Shown piece after piece: positions 24,825 through 34,045 of a stretch of 64,000 nt of DNA. Numbering within the stretch: position 1 is the first letter of the stretch; every line of letters begins with the position of its first letter. Made by a program: the position numbers and the translations under genes. The DNA is from Bradyrhizobium arachidis (lineage in GTDB: Bacteria > Pseudomonadota > Alphaproteobacteria > Rhizobiales > Xanthobacteraceae). Location of the stretch: assembly GCF_024758505.1 (NCBI RefSeq), contig NZ_CP077970.1, positions 3,224,001 through 3,288,000 of the forward strand, in the 5' to 3' direction. The notes below the pieces were generated by a model. That model was not told the DNA's origin and did not search any database. It saw nothing but the letters and a program-made list of their open reading frames with translations.

Positions 24825-26045
24825 ATGGCGGCCGGCGGTCAGAAACCAAGCACGAGTCAGGGATCGGCTGACCAGGCCTACACGGCGATGGTCGGCAGGA
24901 CCAAGACGCTCGTGCCGCAACTGCGGGAGCGTGCTGCCCGGACGGAAGAGCTGAGGCGCCTGCCGCCCGAAACCGAGCGTGACCTGCATGAATCCGGCTT
25001 GTTCAGGATTCTCCAGCCCAAGCGGTTCGGCGGCTCGGAGTTCGACTATGTTGCGCTGATCGACTGCGCGGACCTCCTCGGCCGGGCCGATGCTTCGGTG
25101 GCTTGGAATTTTGCCAATTTGGCGAGCCATCACTGGATGCTCGGCATGTTCGAGCAGACGGCGCAGGAGCTGGTTTGGGCCAAGGATCCCGACACCCTGA
25201 TCGCATCATCTTTCATCTTCCCGGCGGGTCGTGCCAGGAAGGTGGAGGGAGGCTATCGGCTGCACGGAAGCTGGCCGTTCTCGTCGGGCGTCGCGTCCAG
25301 CGAATGGAACATGCTGGCCAGCGTCGTCGCTTCGGACGACGACGCCGATGGCATCGAGTATCGCATCTTCCTGCTTCCCAAGAGCGACTACAAAATCCTG
25401 GATACGTGGAACGTCGCCGGCCTGCGCGGCACCGGCTCGGGCGATGTCGAGGTCAGGGACGCCTTCGTCGCCGACCATATGAGCGTGTCCGTGAGCGATC
25501 TTGCCGGTGGTCCAACGCCCGGAAGCGCGGCCAATCCCAATCCCCTTTATACGTTGCCGGTGTTCTCCCTGTTTCCCTTCGTGCTCTCCGGCGTCGCGCT
25601 GGGGAATGCGCAGGCGTGTCTCGACGACTATGTTGAGGTCGTGCGGCATCGCATCTCGACCTACAATCGTGCCAAGCTCAGCGACTTCCAGAGCACGCAG
25701 ATCAAGATCGCCGAGGCCTCCGCAAAAATCGATGCCGCGCGTCTGATCATGCGTTCGGCCTGCACCGAGGCCATGGACGACGCTCGCCGCGGTCATATTC
25801 CGAGCATGGTGACCAAGACCAAATATCGGCGCGACGGTGCGTTCTCGGTCAATCTTTGCACCGAGGCGGTTTCCATGTTGTTTTCGGCGAGCGGAGCGCG
25901 CGGTTTGTTCACGACAGGGGTGCTTCAGCGACAATTCCGCGACGCCCATGCGATCAACTCGCATCTTGCGTTCAGCTTCGATGCCGCGGGAACGAATTAT
26001 GGCCGGGTGGCGCTTGGCTTGCCGTCCGAGAACCTGACGCTGTGA
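24825..26045 (+). CDS. Acyl-CoA-dehydrogenase-fold flavin monooxygenase (HpaH/DszC-like)
   Basis: A 406-residue protein with the acyl-CoA dehydrogenase fold (ETERDLHESGLFRILQPKRF; GSWPFSSGVASSEW; AGLRGTGSGDVEV). It lacks the usual catalytic glutamate context and sits directly before a flavin reductase gene, the standard layout of two-component group D monooxygenases. These use FMNH2 or FADH2 delivered by the partner to hydroxylate aromatic rings or amines. ATG 24825 follows GAGGGAAAGAG; an ATG five codons upstream is possible. The substrate is probably an aromatic acid or its CoA ester. Confidence 0.8.
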   Translation: MAAGGQKPSTSQGSADQAYTAMVGRTKTLVPQLRERAARTEELRRLPPETERDLHESGLFRILQPKRFGGSEFDYVALIDCADLLGRADASVAWNFANLASHHWMLGMFEQTAQELVWAKDPDTLIASSFIFPAGRARKVEGGYRLHGSWPFSSGVASSEWNMLASVVASDDDADGIEYRIFLLPKSDYKILDTWNVAGLRGTGSGDVEVRDAFVADHMSVSVSDLAGGPTPGSAANPNPLYTLPVFSLFPFVLSGVALGNAQACLDDYVEVVRHRISTYNRAKLSDFQSTQIKIAEASAKIDAARLIMRSACTEAMDDARRGHIPSMVTKTKYRRDGAFSVNLCTEAVSMLFSASGARGLFTTGVLQRQFRDAHAINSHLAFSFDAAGTNYGRVALGLPSENLTL

Positions 26046-26054
26046 GACCGGCCG

Positions 26055-26603
26055 ATGAATGATCCCAGGCAGCCGGCCGCTCACGACCCAGCGAACGAAT
26101 TGGCGAGCGACTCTTCGTCGATCGATCCCCGCGACTTCCGCAATGCCCTCGGCACCTTTGCAACGGGGGTAACGATCATCACGGCTGCGGCTCCCGACGG
26201 CAAGGCCTTTGGCCTGACCTGCAATTCCTTTGCCTCGGTGTCGCTCAATCCTCCGCTCGTTCTCTGGAGCCTCGGGGTCTATTCGTCGACGCTCACCGTG
26301 TTTCAGAATGCGAGCCATTTCGTCGTGAACATACTCGGTGCGTCTCAACAGGCGCTTGCCAACAAGTTCGCGAAATCATCCGACGATAAGTTTGCCGGCC
26401 TCGATTGGAAGCCGGGACTTGGCAATGCGCCGATCCTTGCAGATTGTGTGGCCAATTTTCAGTGCCGGTCGGTCAACCGGTACTATGGCGGAGACCATGT
26501 GATCTTTCTCGGCGCCGTCGAGGCCTATTCCTATAACCGGCAGGAGCCACTGCTGTTTGCGCGCGGCGGCTATGGTCGCTTCGCGCCCGACAAATCATCC
26601 TGA
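26055..26603 (+). CDS. Flavin reductase (HpaC-like)
   Basis: A 182-residue NAD(P)H:flavin oxidoreductase. The core FRNALGTFATGVTIIT, then FGLTCNSFASVSLNPPLVLW and FVVNILGASQQ, is typical of the flavin_reduct domain. It supplies reduced flavin to the monooxygenase encoded nine bases upstream. A Ser/Asp-rich N-terminal extension of about 25 residues precedes the domain. Confidence 0.88.
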   Translation: MNDPRQPAAHDPANELASDSSSIDPRDFRNALGTFATGVTIITAAAPDGKAFGLTCNSFASVSLNPPLVLWSLGVYSSTLTVFQNASHFVVNILGASQQALANKFAKSSDDKFAGLDWKPGLGNAPILADCVANFQCRSVNRYYGGDHVIFLGAVEAYSYNRQEPLLFARGGYGRFAPDKSS

Positions 26604-26623
26604 CGTCGAGCGCCTGCGACGAC

Positions 26624-27532
26624 TCAACGCCTCTCGACCGACAGCTTGTAGAGCTCCAGCGCGTCCGCATCCGCCCCACGAGCAGCCTTCGCCAATCTGA
26701 AGAGCTGTCCGGCCAGCGAAGCCATGGGCACCGAGGTCGATGTGGCCTGTGCGACGTCGGCAATCGTGTCGAGATCCTTGAGCATCGTCGCGATGGTACC
26801 GAGCGGCGGCGAGTGAATGCCCTGCACCATGCGCGGGACAAAGAGCTGCAGGGGAATGGAATCGGCAAAGCCGCCGGCGAGCGCTTCGGGCAGGCGATTT
26901 GCATCGATACCGGCGTTCACGGCCAAGCGCGTCGCTTCGGCCAATACGGCCATCGCACAGCCGACGATCACCTGGTTGCAGAGTTTTGTGGTCTGGCCGG
27001 CGCCGGTCGGGCCCATATGCGTGAGCCGGCGGGCCATGGCGAGGACGTAGGGTCTCACCCGTTCGACATCATCCGCATCTCCCCCCGCCATCACCGCAAG
27101 TGTACCGTCCTCCGCACCCTTGGTGCCGCCGGAAACAGGCGCATCGATCCATCCCATGCCGTTTGCGGCCTTCAGTCGCGCAGCAATGTCGCGCGCCGCA
27201 TCGGGGTGGATCGAGGAGAAATCCACCACGAGCTTTCCCGTCCCGGTTTCGGCCGTGAGTCCGTCTGCACCGAAGACGACGTCTTCCACGGCTGCCGCAT
27301 CCGTCACGCACATGAAGATGATTGAGGCATGCGCCGAGACATCGCGCGGCGTCGCTGCGCCCTTCGCGCCAGCCTCGACCAGTGCGGTCGTCTTCCCAGC
27401 GGAGCGGTTCCAGACGGTCACGTTGTGACCGGCCCGTAGCAGACGTCGGCTCATGGGTGCGCCCATCAACCCGAGGCCGAGATAGCCGAGCTTCTCGGCC
27501 GGATGCGGGTGAGCTCCGGCGGCTTCAGCCAT
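26624..27532 (-). CDS. 3-hydroxyisobutyrate dehydrogenase-family oxidoreductase
   Basis: A 302-residue NAD(P)-dependent beta-hydroxyacid dehydrogenase. It has the Rossmann motif GYLGLGLMGAPMSRRL, the substrate-binding IDAPVSGGTKGAEDGTLAVM and the catalytic lysine in GAGQTTKLCNQV. Members oxidise 3-hydroxyisobutyrate or reduce tartronate semialdehyde. It is convergent with the flavin reductase and divergent from the ABC binding protein; AGAAGGAG precedes the start. Confidence 0.87.
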   Translation of the reverse strand: MAEAAGAHPHPAEKLGYLGLGLMGAPMSRRLLRAGHNVTVWNRSAGKTTALVEAGAKGAATPRDVSAHASIIFMCVTDAAAVEDVVFGADGLTAETGTGKLVVDFSSIHPDAARDIAARLKAANGMGWIDAPVSGGTKGAEDGTLAVMAGGDADDVERVRPYVLAMARRLTHMGPTGAGQTTKLCNQVIVGCAMAVLAEATRLAVNAGIDANRLPEALAGGFADSIPLQLFVPRMVQGIHSPPLGTIATMLKDLDTIADVAQATSTSVPMASLAGQLFRLAKAARGADADALELYKLSVERR

Positions 27533-27706
27533 AGGTCGTCTCCTTCTGTCGCAGCGCAGTGTCTGGCGCTGGCCGCTTTAGCACAAAGTCGGGCCTGATC
27601 GAGAATTTTGGGTCATTTTGCCCGTCTTGCCTCGTTGTTTGAACCATGAAACATTTGACCCAAGTCGGGTTGGTGGCGCCGGTCGGCGCCGATACAGCGG
27701 AGCGGC

Positions 27707-28693
27707 ATGATGCGGACGGTTTCGAAGTGGATCCTGGCATTTGGGGCAGTGGCGGTGGCCGTCGCGAGCACGGGGCCATCACAGGCGCAGCAGACAATCC
27801 GCGTCGGCTGGACCATCCCGGCCGAGGAGTCCAAATACTGGATGATGAAGAGGCCGTCCGAATTCCCCGATCTCGGCAAGACCTACAATATCGAATGGAC
27901 CCAGTTTCAGGGCACTGCGCCGATGACGCAGGCCCTTGCCGCAGGCGCGCTGGACTGCGCGACGCAGGCGCCGCTGTCGTTGTCCAACGGCGTGGTTGGC
28001 GGCAATCTCAAGGCTTACATCGTGGCCCAGCACGTATTCGAGAAGCCGGGCGGCTTCTCGGTCTACTGGGCCGTGATGGAGGACTCGCCGATCAAGACGA
28101 TCGCTGATCTCAAGGGCAAGACCGTCGGCATCTCCGTGATCGGCGGCGGCACGCAGGGGCCGTTCAACATGCTGCTCAAGCAGAACGGTATCGATCCGAC
28201 AAAAGACATCAAGCTCGTGGAAGTCGGCTTTGCCGTGTCCGAAGATGCGCTGCGGCAGGGCCGGGTCGATGCGGTCAACATGAACCAGCCGTTTGCGGCA
28301 CGTGCTGAGGCCAAGGGTGGTACGCGCAAGCTGTTCTCGCTCTCGCAGGCGATGCCGAACATCGTGCATATCCTGGAAGCCTGCCGCGCCGACTTCGTCG
28401 ACAAGAACCCGGAATTGGTGAAGGCCTATGTGCGCGACATCACCTCGGGCATGAAGAAGGCGCTCGCCAACCGCGAAGAGACGTTGAAAGTGGTCTCGGA
28501 GGTGCTGAAGGCGCCTGTGCCGGTGCTTGAGACGTATCTGCTCAAGGACAACGACTTTGGCCGCGATCCCGGTGCGGCGCCGAATTTCGCGGCGATCCAG
28601 AAGATGCTCGACATCTACGCGGAGACGGGAATGCTGCCGAAGCTCGATGTCGCGCAATTCAAGCACCCGACCATCGTTGCGCCGATACAATAG
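27707..28693 (+). CDS. NitT/TauT-type ABC substrate-binding protein
   Basis: A 328-residue exported binding protein with signal peptide (WILAFGAVAVAVASTGPSQA, cleavage after AQA), then TIRVGWTIPAEESKYW, and the family's LDCATQAPLSL and LKGKTVGISVIGGGTQGPF blocks. SsuA/NMT1-type proteins bind sulfonates, taurine, aromatic acids or pyrimidine-like ligands. The matching ATPase and two permeases lie 1.9 kb downstream, separated by the IlvD-family gene. Ligand unknown. Confidence 0.87.
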   Translation: MMRTVSKWILAFGAVAVAVASTGPSQAQQTIRVGWTIPAEESKYWMMKRPSEFPDLGKTYNIEWTQFQGTAPMTQALAAGALDCATQAPLSLSNGVVGGNLKAYIVAQHVFEKPGGFSVYWAVMEDSPIKTIADLKGKTVGISVIGGGTQGPFNMLLKQNGIDPTKDIKLVEVGFAVSEDALRQGRVDAVNMNQPFAARAEAKGGTRKLFSLSQAMPNIVHILEACRADFVDKNPELVKAYVRDITSGMKKALANREETLKVVSEVLKAPVPVLETYLLKDNDFGRDPGAAPNFAAIQKMLDIYAETGMLPKLDVAQFKHPTIVAPIQ

Positions 28694-28768
28694 GTCAGCG
28701 CCTGGGCCCGTCGGATCAAGAAGCTGCGGCGCCCCGATATGTGGGCGTCGGATGAAGATGATGTACGC

Positions 28769-30463
28769 ATGAAGAAGTTGCGATCACGGGTGACGACCGA
28801 CGGCCTCGACCGGGCCCCTCATCGCGCGTTCATGCGCGCAATGGGGCTCGACGATGAGGCCATCGCCAGGCCGATGGTCGGCGTCGTCAGCATGAAGGGC
28901 GAGCAGACGCCCTGCAACATGACGCACGACTTCCAGGTCGATGCCGCCAAGGCAGGGATCGAGGAGGCCGGCGGCACGCCGCGTGAATTCGCGACGATCT
29001 CGGTTTCCGACGGCATCAGCATGAATCACGAGGGGATGAAGTTCTCGCTGTTTTCGCGTGAGCTGATCGCGGACTCGATCGAGGCTGTTGTCCACGGTCT
29101 CGCCTACGACGCGCTGATCGGATTCGGTGGCTGCGACAAGACGCTGCCCGGCGTGATGATGGGAATGATCCGCTGCAACGTGCCGTCGATTTTCATCTAT
29201 GGCGGCAGCGCGCTGCCCGGCCGCCTCGAGGGCCGAACCCTGACCGTCCTCGATTCCTACGAGGCCGTCGGCGGCTTCATGACTGGCGACATCGACGGCG
29301 CGACGCTCGAGCGCATCGAGCGAAGCTGCTTGCCGACCATCGGTGCATGCGCGGGGCAGTTCACTGCCAATACGATGGCGATGGTTTCGGAGGCGATGGG
29401 CCTGACCATCCCCAACGTGTCCATGATCCCCGGCGTCTATGTCGAACGCGCACAGGTCTCGCGCCGCGCGGGCCGCTTGGTGATGGAGATGCTCGAACGT
29501 GGCGGTCCGCTGCCACGCGACATCGTGACGCGCAAGGCGCTTGAAAACGGCGCGGCGATCGTGGCCGCGACCGGTGGCTCGACCAATGCGGCGCTCCATC
29601 TGCCGGCGATGGCCAACGAAGCCGGCATTTCCTTCACTATCGACGATGTCGGCGAGGTCTTCGCGCGGACGCCGCTGATCGGAAACCTGCGTCCCGGCGG
29701 CAAATACACCGCGAAGGACGTCTACGATATCGGCGGAGCCGCGGTCGTCATCCGCGAACTGATGCAGAGCGGACATATCGACGGGAGCTGTCTGACGGTC
29801 ACCGGCCGCACGCTGGCAGAGGAATATGGCGGTGCGAACGCGCCCGATGGCGAGGTCATCTACCGCGCGCAAAGGCCGATCATGCCGGATGGTGGCGTCG
29901 CCGTGCTCAAGGGCAGCCTCTGCCCCGACGGCGCCGTGATCAAGGTTGCAGGTCTCAAAAACCTGTTTTTTGAGGGACCGGCGCGGGTGTTTGAAGATGA
30001 GGAAGCCTGCGTCGAAGCGGTTCGAAGCCGCAACTACCAGGCCGGCGAGATTTTGGTGATCCGCAACGAAGGACCGGTTGGCGGACCCGGCATGCGGGAG
30101 ATGCTCGGGGTTACGGCGCTGATCTATGGCCAAGGGATGGGCGAGAAGGTTGCGCTGATTACGGACGGACGCTTCTCGGGCGCGACGCGAGGCATGTGCA
30201 TCGGCTATGTATCGCCCGAGGCTTTCGTCGGCGGTCCGCTGGCGCTGGTGCGCGATGGCGACAAGATCCGGATCGATGCCGGCAGCCGTCGGCTGGATCT
30301 GCTGGTTGATGAAGAGCAACTCGCGTCACGGCGGCGCGATTGGAAGCCGCGTCCACCGCGTCATCGTGCGGGCGCGCTCGCGAAATACGCACGACTGGTC
30401 GGGCAGGCGCCGGGCGGGGCCGTGACGCATGAAGGTCCGGCAGAGTGGCCGTGGTTCGGCTGA
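28769..30463 (+). CDS. IlvD/Edd-family dehydratase
   Basis: A 564-residue iron-sulfur dehydratase. The three cluster cysteines are in place: TPCNMTH (C49), GGCDKTLPG (C122) and GACAGQF (C194), with a metal/substrate region [14 protein letters not shown]. The family includes dihydroxy-acid dehydratase and sugar-acid dehydratases. Its position inside an ABC uptake operon, rather than with ilv genes, argues for a catabolic role on a polyhydroxy acid or for a second IlvD; this is inference. The in-frame ATG 30 bases upstream is an alternative start. Confidence 0.85.
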   Translation: MKKLRSRVTTDGLDRAPHRAFMRAMGLDDEAIARPMVGVVSMKGEQTPCNMTHDFQVDAAKAGIEEAGGTPREFATISVSDGISMNHEGMKFSLFSRELIADSIEAVVHGLAYDALIGFGGCDKTLPGVMMGMIRCNVPSIFIYGGSALPGRLEGRTLTVLDSYEAVGGFMTGDIDGATLERIERSCLPTIGACAGQFTANTMAMVSEAMGLTIPNVSMIPGVYVERAQVSRRAGRLVMEMLERGGPLPRDIVTRKALENGAAIVAATGGSTNAALHLPAMANEAGISFTIDDVGEVFARTPLIGNLRPGGKYTAKDVYDIGGAAVVIRELMQSGHIDGSCLTVTGRTLAEEYGGANAPDGEVIYRAQRPIMPDGGVAVLKGSLCPDGAVIKVAGLKNLFFEGPARVFEDEEACVEAVRSRNYQAGEILVIRNEGPVGGPGMREMLGVTALIYGQGMGEKVALITDGRFSGATRGMCIGYVSPEAFVGGPLALVRDGDKIRIDAGSRRLDLLVDEEQLASRRRDWKPRPPRHRAGALAKYARLVGQAPGGAVTHEGPAEWPWFG

Positions 30464-30573
30464 ACAGCCACGAGAGCGCGGCTCACATGGCAGGTTTCTT
30501 GCTATGCTGGCGCTGCTAGTTGAGCGGATTCGGGGAACGGCGCGGAATGTTGGCGGATGAGGCGAGAGATGGA

Positions 30574-31416
30574 ATGAAGGTTGTGCCTTCAAGGTCGAGC
30601 AAAACTCCTGATGCGGCGCCGACGCACAAGTCGTCGTCGGCGATGATCGAGATCGACCATGTCTCGCAGATATTTCAGACCTCGACGCGCAAGGATCATC
30701 TGGCGCTGTCAGACATCTCGCTGACGATTGAGGATGGCGCCTTCGTATCCATTCTCGGACCTTCGGGCTGCGGCAAATCGACTCTCCTCTATATCGTTGG
30801 TGGCTTCGTTAGCCCCACCAGCGGCTCGGCGAGGATGAAGGGCAAGACCATCGCCGGTCCGGGCCCTGATCGTGGTCCGGTCTTCCAGGAATTTGCGCTG
30901 TTTCCGTGGAAGAGCGTGCTCGGCAACGTGATGTATGGACCGCGCCAGCAGGGCGTGCGCGCAGCAGACGCTGAAGCGCAGAGCCGCGCCTTGATCGAGA
31001 TGGTCGGCCTGAAAGGCTACGAGAATTTCTATCCGAAGGAGCTGTCGGGTGGCATGAAGCAGCGCGTCGCGCTGGCACGGACGCTCGCCTACCATCCCGA
31101 AGTCCTGCTGATGGACGAGCCCTTCGGCGCGCTCGATGCTCATACTAGAACGCGCCTGCAAAACGACCTTCTGAACATCTGGGAGCGCGACCGGAAGACC
31201 GTGCTCTTTGTGACCCACTCGGTGGAGGAGGCGGTCTTTCTCTCGGACAAGGTCGTGATGATGTCCCGCTCGCCGGGGCGCATTCGTCAGGTCATCGATA
31301 TCGATCTGCCGCGGCCGCGCCGACGCACCGAGCTTTTGCTTGATCCGCGCTACCAAAAGTACGTGGTCGACATCGAGCGCATGTTCGATGACGGCGATGT
31401 CGGACTGGGCACATGA
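30574..31416 (+). CDS. NitT/TauT-type ABC ATPase
   Basis: A 280-residue ATP-binding subunit: Walker A LGPSGCGKST, Q-loop VFQEFALFPW, signature LSGGMKQRVALAR, Walker B LLMDEPFGALD and switch histidine in FVTHSVEEA. It would couple ATP hydrolysis to the two permeases that follow. The N-terminus is unsettled: ATG 30574 (GAGAG upstream) or ATG 30643 at the first domain strand. Its stop overlaps the permease start (ATGATG/ATGA region), showing translational coupling. Confidence 0.88.
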   Translation: MKVVPSRSSKTPDAAPTHKSSSAMIEIDHVSQIFQTSTRKDHLALSDISLTIEDGAFVSILGPSGCGKSTLLYIVGGFVSPTSGSARMKGKTIAGPGPDRGPVFQEFALFPWKSVLGNVMYGPRQQGVRAADAEAQSRALIEMVGLKGYENFYPKELSGGMKQRVALARTLAYHPEVLLMDEPFGALDAHTRTRLQNDLLNIWERDRKTVLFVTHSVEEAVFLSDKVVMMSRSPGRIRQVIDIDLPRPRRRTELLLDPRYQKYVVDIERMFDDGDVGLGT

Positions 31417-32198
31417 TGTCGCCGGCGGCCTTGCTCAAACGTACGGCGCCGGCGCTGGCCTGCATCGGCCTGCTGGCGGTGTGGCAGGTTGCTGCGCTTG
31501 CACTCAAGAACGACAGCTTTCCGACCGCGATCGAGGCGCTTCGGGCGGTTCCGGCGATCCTGACCGACAAGGATGCTTTGATCAACATTTTGGCGTCGCT
31601 CCGCCGCATGGTGATCGGCTTTAGCCTTGCCATCGCCGTCTCAATTCCGCTCGGGCTGATGATGGGCCGCAGCCGGGCGGTGGCGGCGTTCTTCAACCCG
31701 CTCCTGATGATCATCTACCCGGTGCCGAAGGCGGCGCTGATGCCGATCATCATGCTTTGGCTGGGCGTCGGCGACGTCTCAAAGACGCTCGTCATCTTCC
31801 TCGGCGTCAGCCTGCCGGTGATCTATCACAGCTTTGAGGGCGCCAAGGCGGTCGAGGAGAAGATGCTCTGGTCAGGCGCGGCCATGGGGCTCTCGGCTGG
31901 GCAGCGACTTGTCCGGATCGTGCTGCCGGCGGCATTGCCCGAGATATTGGCGGGATGCCGCACTGGTCTCGTGCTGGCGCTGATCACGATGATCACCAGC
32001 GAGATGATCGCCCGCCAGTCGGGTGCCGGAAACATCCTCTTCAATGCGCTGGATATGGGGCAATACGACACCGTCTTCGCCATGATCATCATCGTCGGTG
32101 CCATGGGCATCTGCCTCGACGCAGCATTCGAGAGGATCCGCGCGCGATTGGTGCGCTGGTCCGAACCCCAGTTCGATATGCCCTTGAGCTTCTCATGA
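31413..32198 (+). CDS. ABC permease, NitT/TauT type (1)
   Basis: A 261-residue inner-membrane permease with about six helices and the EAA-like loop EKMLWSGAAMGLSAGQRLVR followed by IVLPAALPEILAGCR. It overlaps the ATPase gene by 4 bases and the second permease by 4 bases. With that protein it forms a probable heterodimeric channel. Confidence 0.88.
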   Translation: MMSPAALLKRTAPALACIGLLAVWQVAALALKNDSFPTAIEALRAVPAILTDKDALINILASLRRMVIGFSLAIAVSIPLGLMMGRSRAVAAFFNPLLMIIYPVPKAALMPIIMLWLGVGDVSKTLVIFLGVSLPVIYHSFEGAKAVEEKMLWSGAAMGLSAGQRLVRIVLPAALPEILAGCRTGLVLALITMITSEMIARQSGAGNILFNALDMGQYDTVFAMIIIVGAMGICLDAAFERIRARLVRWSEPQFDMPLSFS

Positions 32199-32962
32199 GA
32201 ACGAGCGCACTCACCGGAGATTTCCTGCTTGGCCTGGTGCCGATCGCGCTCGTGATTGCGCTATGGCAGGGCCTCGTGTCGTTCGGGGTCGCGCCGGCGG
32301 TTTTGCTACCCCCGCCGGGACTTGTGTTTGCTCGCCTGCTGCAGCAACTCACCACCTCCACATTTCATCGCGAGATCGCCGCGACGCTGATCCGGCTGTT
32401 CGGCGGGTTCTCGATCGCGGTCGTGCTCGGCGTGAGCATTGGCATCGCCGCGGCCGCCAATCCGGCATTCAACGCGGTCGTGCGGCCGATCGTACGGGTG
32501 CTCGCGCCGCTGCCGAAGGTCGCGCTCTATCCTGCGCTGTTGCTCTTGGTCGGCTTCGGGCATGAATCGAAGATCTTGCTGGTCACCGCCGACGCGCTGT
32601 TTCCGATTCTTCTGTCGACATACTATGGCGCCTCAACCGTTGAGCAGAAGCTGATCTGGTCGGCGATGGCGGCGGGAACGCCGCGGCGCGAGATCCTGTT
32701 CAAGGTCATCCTCCCGGCGGCGATGCCGTCGATCCTCACCGGTTGCCGGATCGGGCTTGTCATTTCCTGCATCGTGGTATTCCTGGCCGAGATGATCACG
32801 TCGACGGACGGCCTCGGCCACATGTTGGTCACGGCGGCGCGTACCTTCCAGGCCGTTGACATGTTCGTGCCGCTGATCACGATCTCGCTGCTGGGACTGA
32901 TCCTCAACGGCCTGCTGCAAGCCGTGCGCTCCTATCTGTTGCGGGGCTTCCCGGAGGCGTAG
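32195..32962 (+). CDS. ABC permease, NitT/TauT type (2)
   Basis: A 255-residue permease related to the preceding one: six hydrophobic segments, EAA loop EQKLIWSAMAAGTPRREILF and ILPAAMPSILTGCR. ATG overlaps the previous stop (ATGA), the mark of coupled translation. Two different permeases with one ATPase imply an asymmetric transporter. Confidence 0.88.
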   Translation: MRTSALTGDFLLGLVPIALVIALWQGLVSFGVAPAVLLPPPGLVFARLLQQLTTSTFHREIAATLIRLFGGFSIAVVLGVSIGIAAAANPAFNAVVRPIVRVLAPLPKVALYPALLLLVGFGHESKILLVTADALFPILLSTYYGASTVEQKLIWSAMAAGTPRREILFKVILPAAMPSILTGCRIGLVISCIVVFLAEMITSTDGLGHMLVTAARTFQAVDMFVPLITISLLGLILNGLLQAVRSYLLRGFPEA

Positions 32963-32998
32963 ACTGACGAAACAAGAACCAGGAAACGGGAGTGAACC

Positions 32999-34045
32999 AT
33001 GCTGGCGGATCGCATCGAAGCGAAATGGATCGACGCCTTCTGCGAGCTCTTTGAACGCTGCGCCGTCAAGGCCGGCGATACCGCGGCGATCCTGTCCGAA
33101 ACCCAGTCGCGCGCGCTAAATGTTCAGCTCGCCGAGCTTGCCCTGCTGCGCATGGGTGCGCGTCCCTTTCATGTGGTGCTGCCGACGCCGCGCAACCGGC
33201 ACATCGTGCCGGTTCGTTCCACCGGCGCGAGCGAGGCGATCCAGGGGCTGGGGCCGGTCGTGTCAGCGCTTCAGCAAGCGGGCTTCGTGGTCGACTGCAC
33301 CATCGAGGGCCTAATGCATGCCAAGGAGACACCGGAGATTCTGAAAGCGGGCGCGCGCATCCAGGTGATCTCCAATGAGCATCCAGAGGCGCTCGAGCGC
33401 ATGTTGCCGGATGCGGCGCTGGAGAAACGGGTTCGTGCGGCGGCCAAGATGTTGAGGGGAACCGCGCGGATGCGCGTGACATCGAAGGCGGGCACGGCGC
33501 TCGACGTCGATATGGTCGGCGCATCGACGGTCGGCGTGTGGGGATGGACCGACAGGCCGGGAACGCTGGCCCACTGGCCGGGCGGGATCGTCGTGAGTTT
33601 TCCCAAGAGCGGGACCATCAACGGCACGCTGGTGATGGCGCCCGGCGACATCAACCTGACCTTCAAACGCTATTTGTCGTCGCCGGTGAAGATGATGCTC
33701 AAGAACGACTACGTCGTCGAGCTAGAAGGCGAGGGCACGGACGCCGCGATGATGCGGGCCTACCTTGCTGCCTGGGGCGACCGCGAGGCCTATGCGGTGT
33801 CGCATGTTGGCTTCGGTATGAATCCGGGTGCGCGCTACGAGGCGCTCTCGATGTACGACCAGCGCGACACCAACGGTACCGAGCTGCGCGCCGTGTCCGG
33901 AAACTTCCTGTTCTCAACCGGAGCCAACGAGTTCGCTGGCCGCTACACGGCGGGCCATTTCGACCTGCCGATGATGGGAACGACCATCGAGCTCGACGGT
34001 GTCGCAGTGGTGCGCGAAGGCGTCCTTCAGGATGTCTTCGGCTAA
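32999..34045 (+). CDS. NicX-like (2,5-dihydroxypyridine 5,6-dioxygenase family) protein
   Basis: A 348-residue protein resembling Fe(II) dioxygenase NicX, which opens 2,5-dihydroxypyridine to N-formylmaleamate. Shared blocks include ALDVDMVGASTVGVWGW, HWPGGIVVSFP, SHVGFGMNPGARYEA and SGNFLFSTGANEFAG. The metal ligands align: H269, H320 and D322 (GHFDLP), matching H265, H318 and D320 as I recall them for NicX. The same fold is annotated as aminopeptidase M29-like in some databases, so an M29-type peptidase is the alternative. GGGAGTGAACC precedes the ATG. It closes the ABC-transporter operon, so the imported compound may be its substrate after hydroxylation. The 3' end overlaps the convergent dehydrogenase by 4 bases. 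Confidence 0.75.
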   Translation: MLADRIEAKWIDAFCELFERCAVKAGDTAAILSETQSRALNVQLAELALLRMGARPFHVVLPTPRNRHIVPVRSTGASEAIQGLGPVVSALQQAGFVVDCTIEGLMHAKETPEILKAGARIQVISNEHPEALERMLPDAALEKRVRAAAKMLRGTARMRVTSKAGTALDVDMVGASTVGVWGWTDRPGTLAHWPGGIVVSFPKSGTINGTLVMAPGDINLTFKRYLSSPVKMMLKNDYVVELEGEGTDAAMMRAYLAAWGDREAYAVSHVGFGMNPGARYEALSMYDQRDTNGTELRAVSGNFLFSTGANEFAGRYTAGHFDLPMMGTTIELDGVAVVREGVLQDVFG

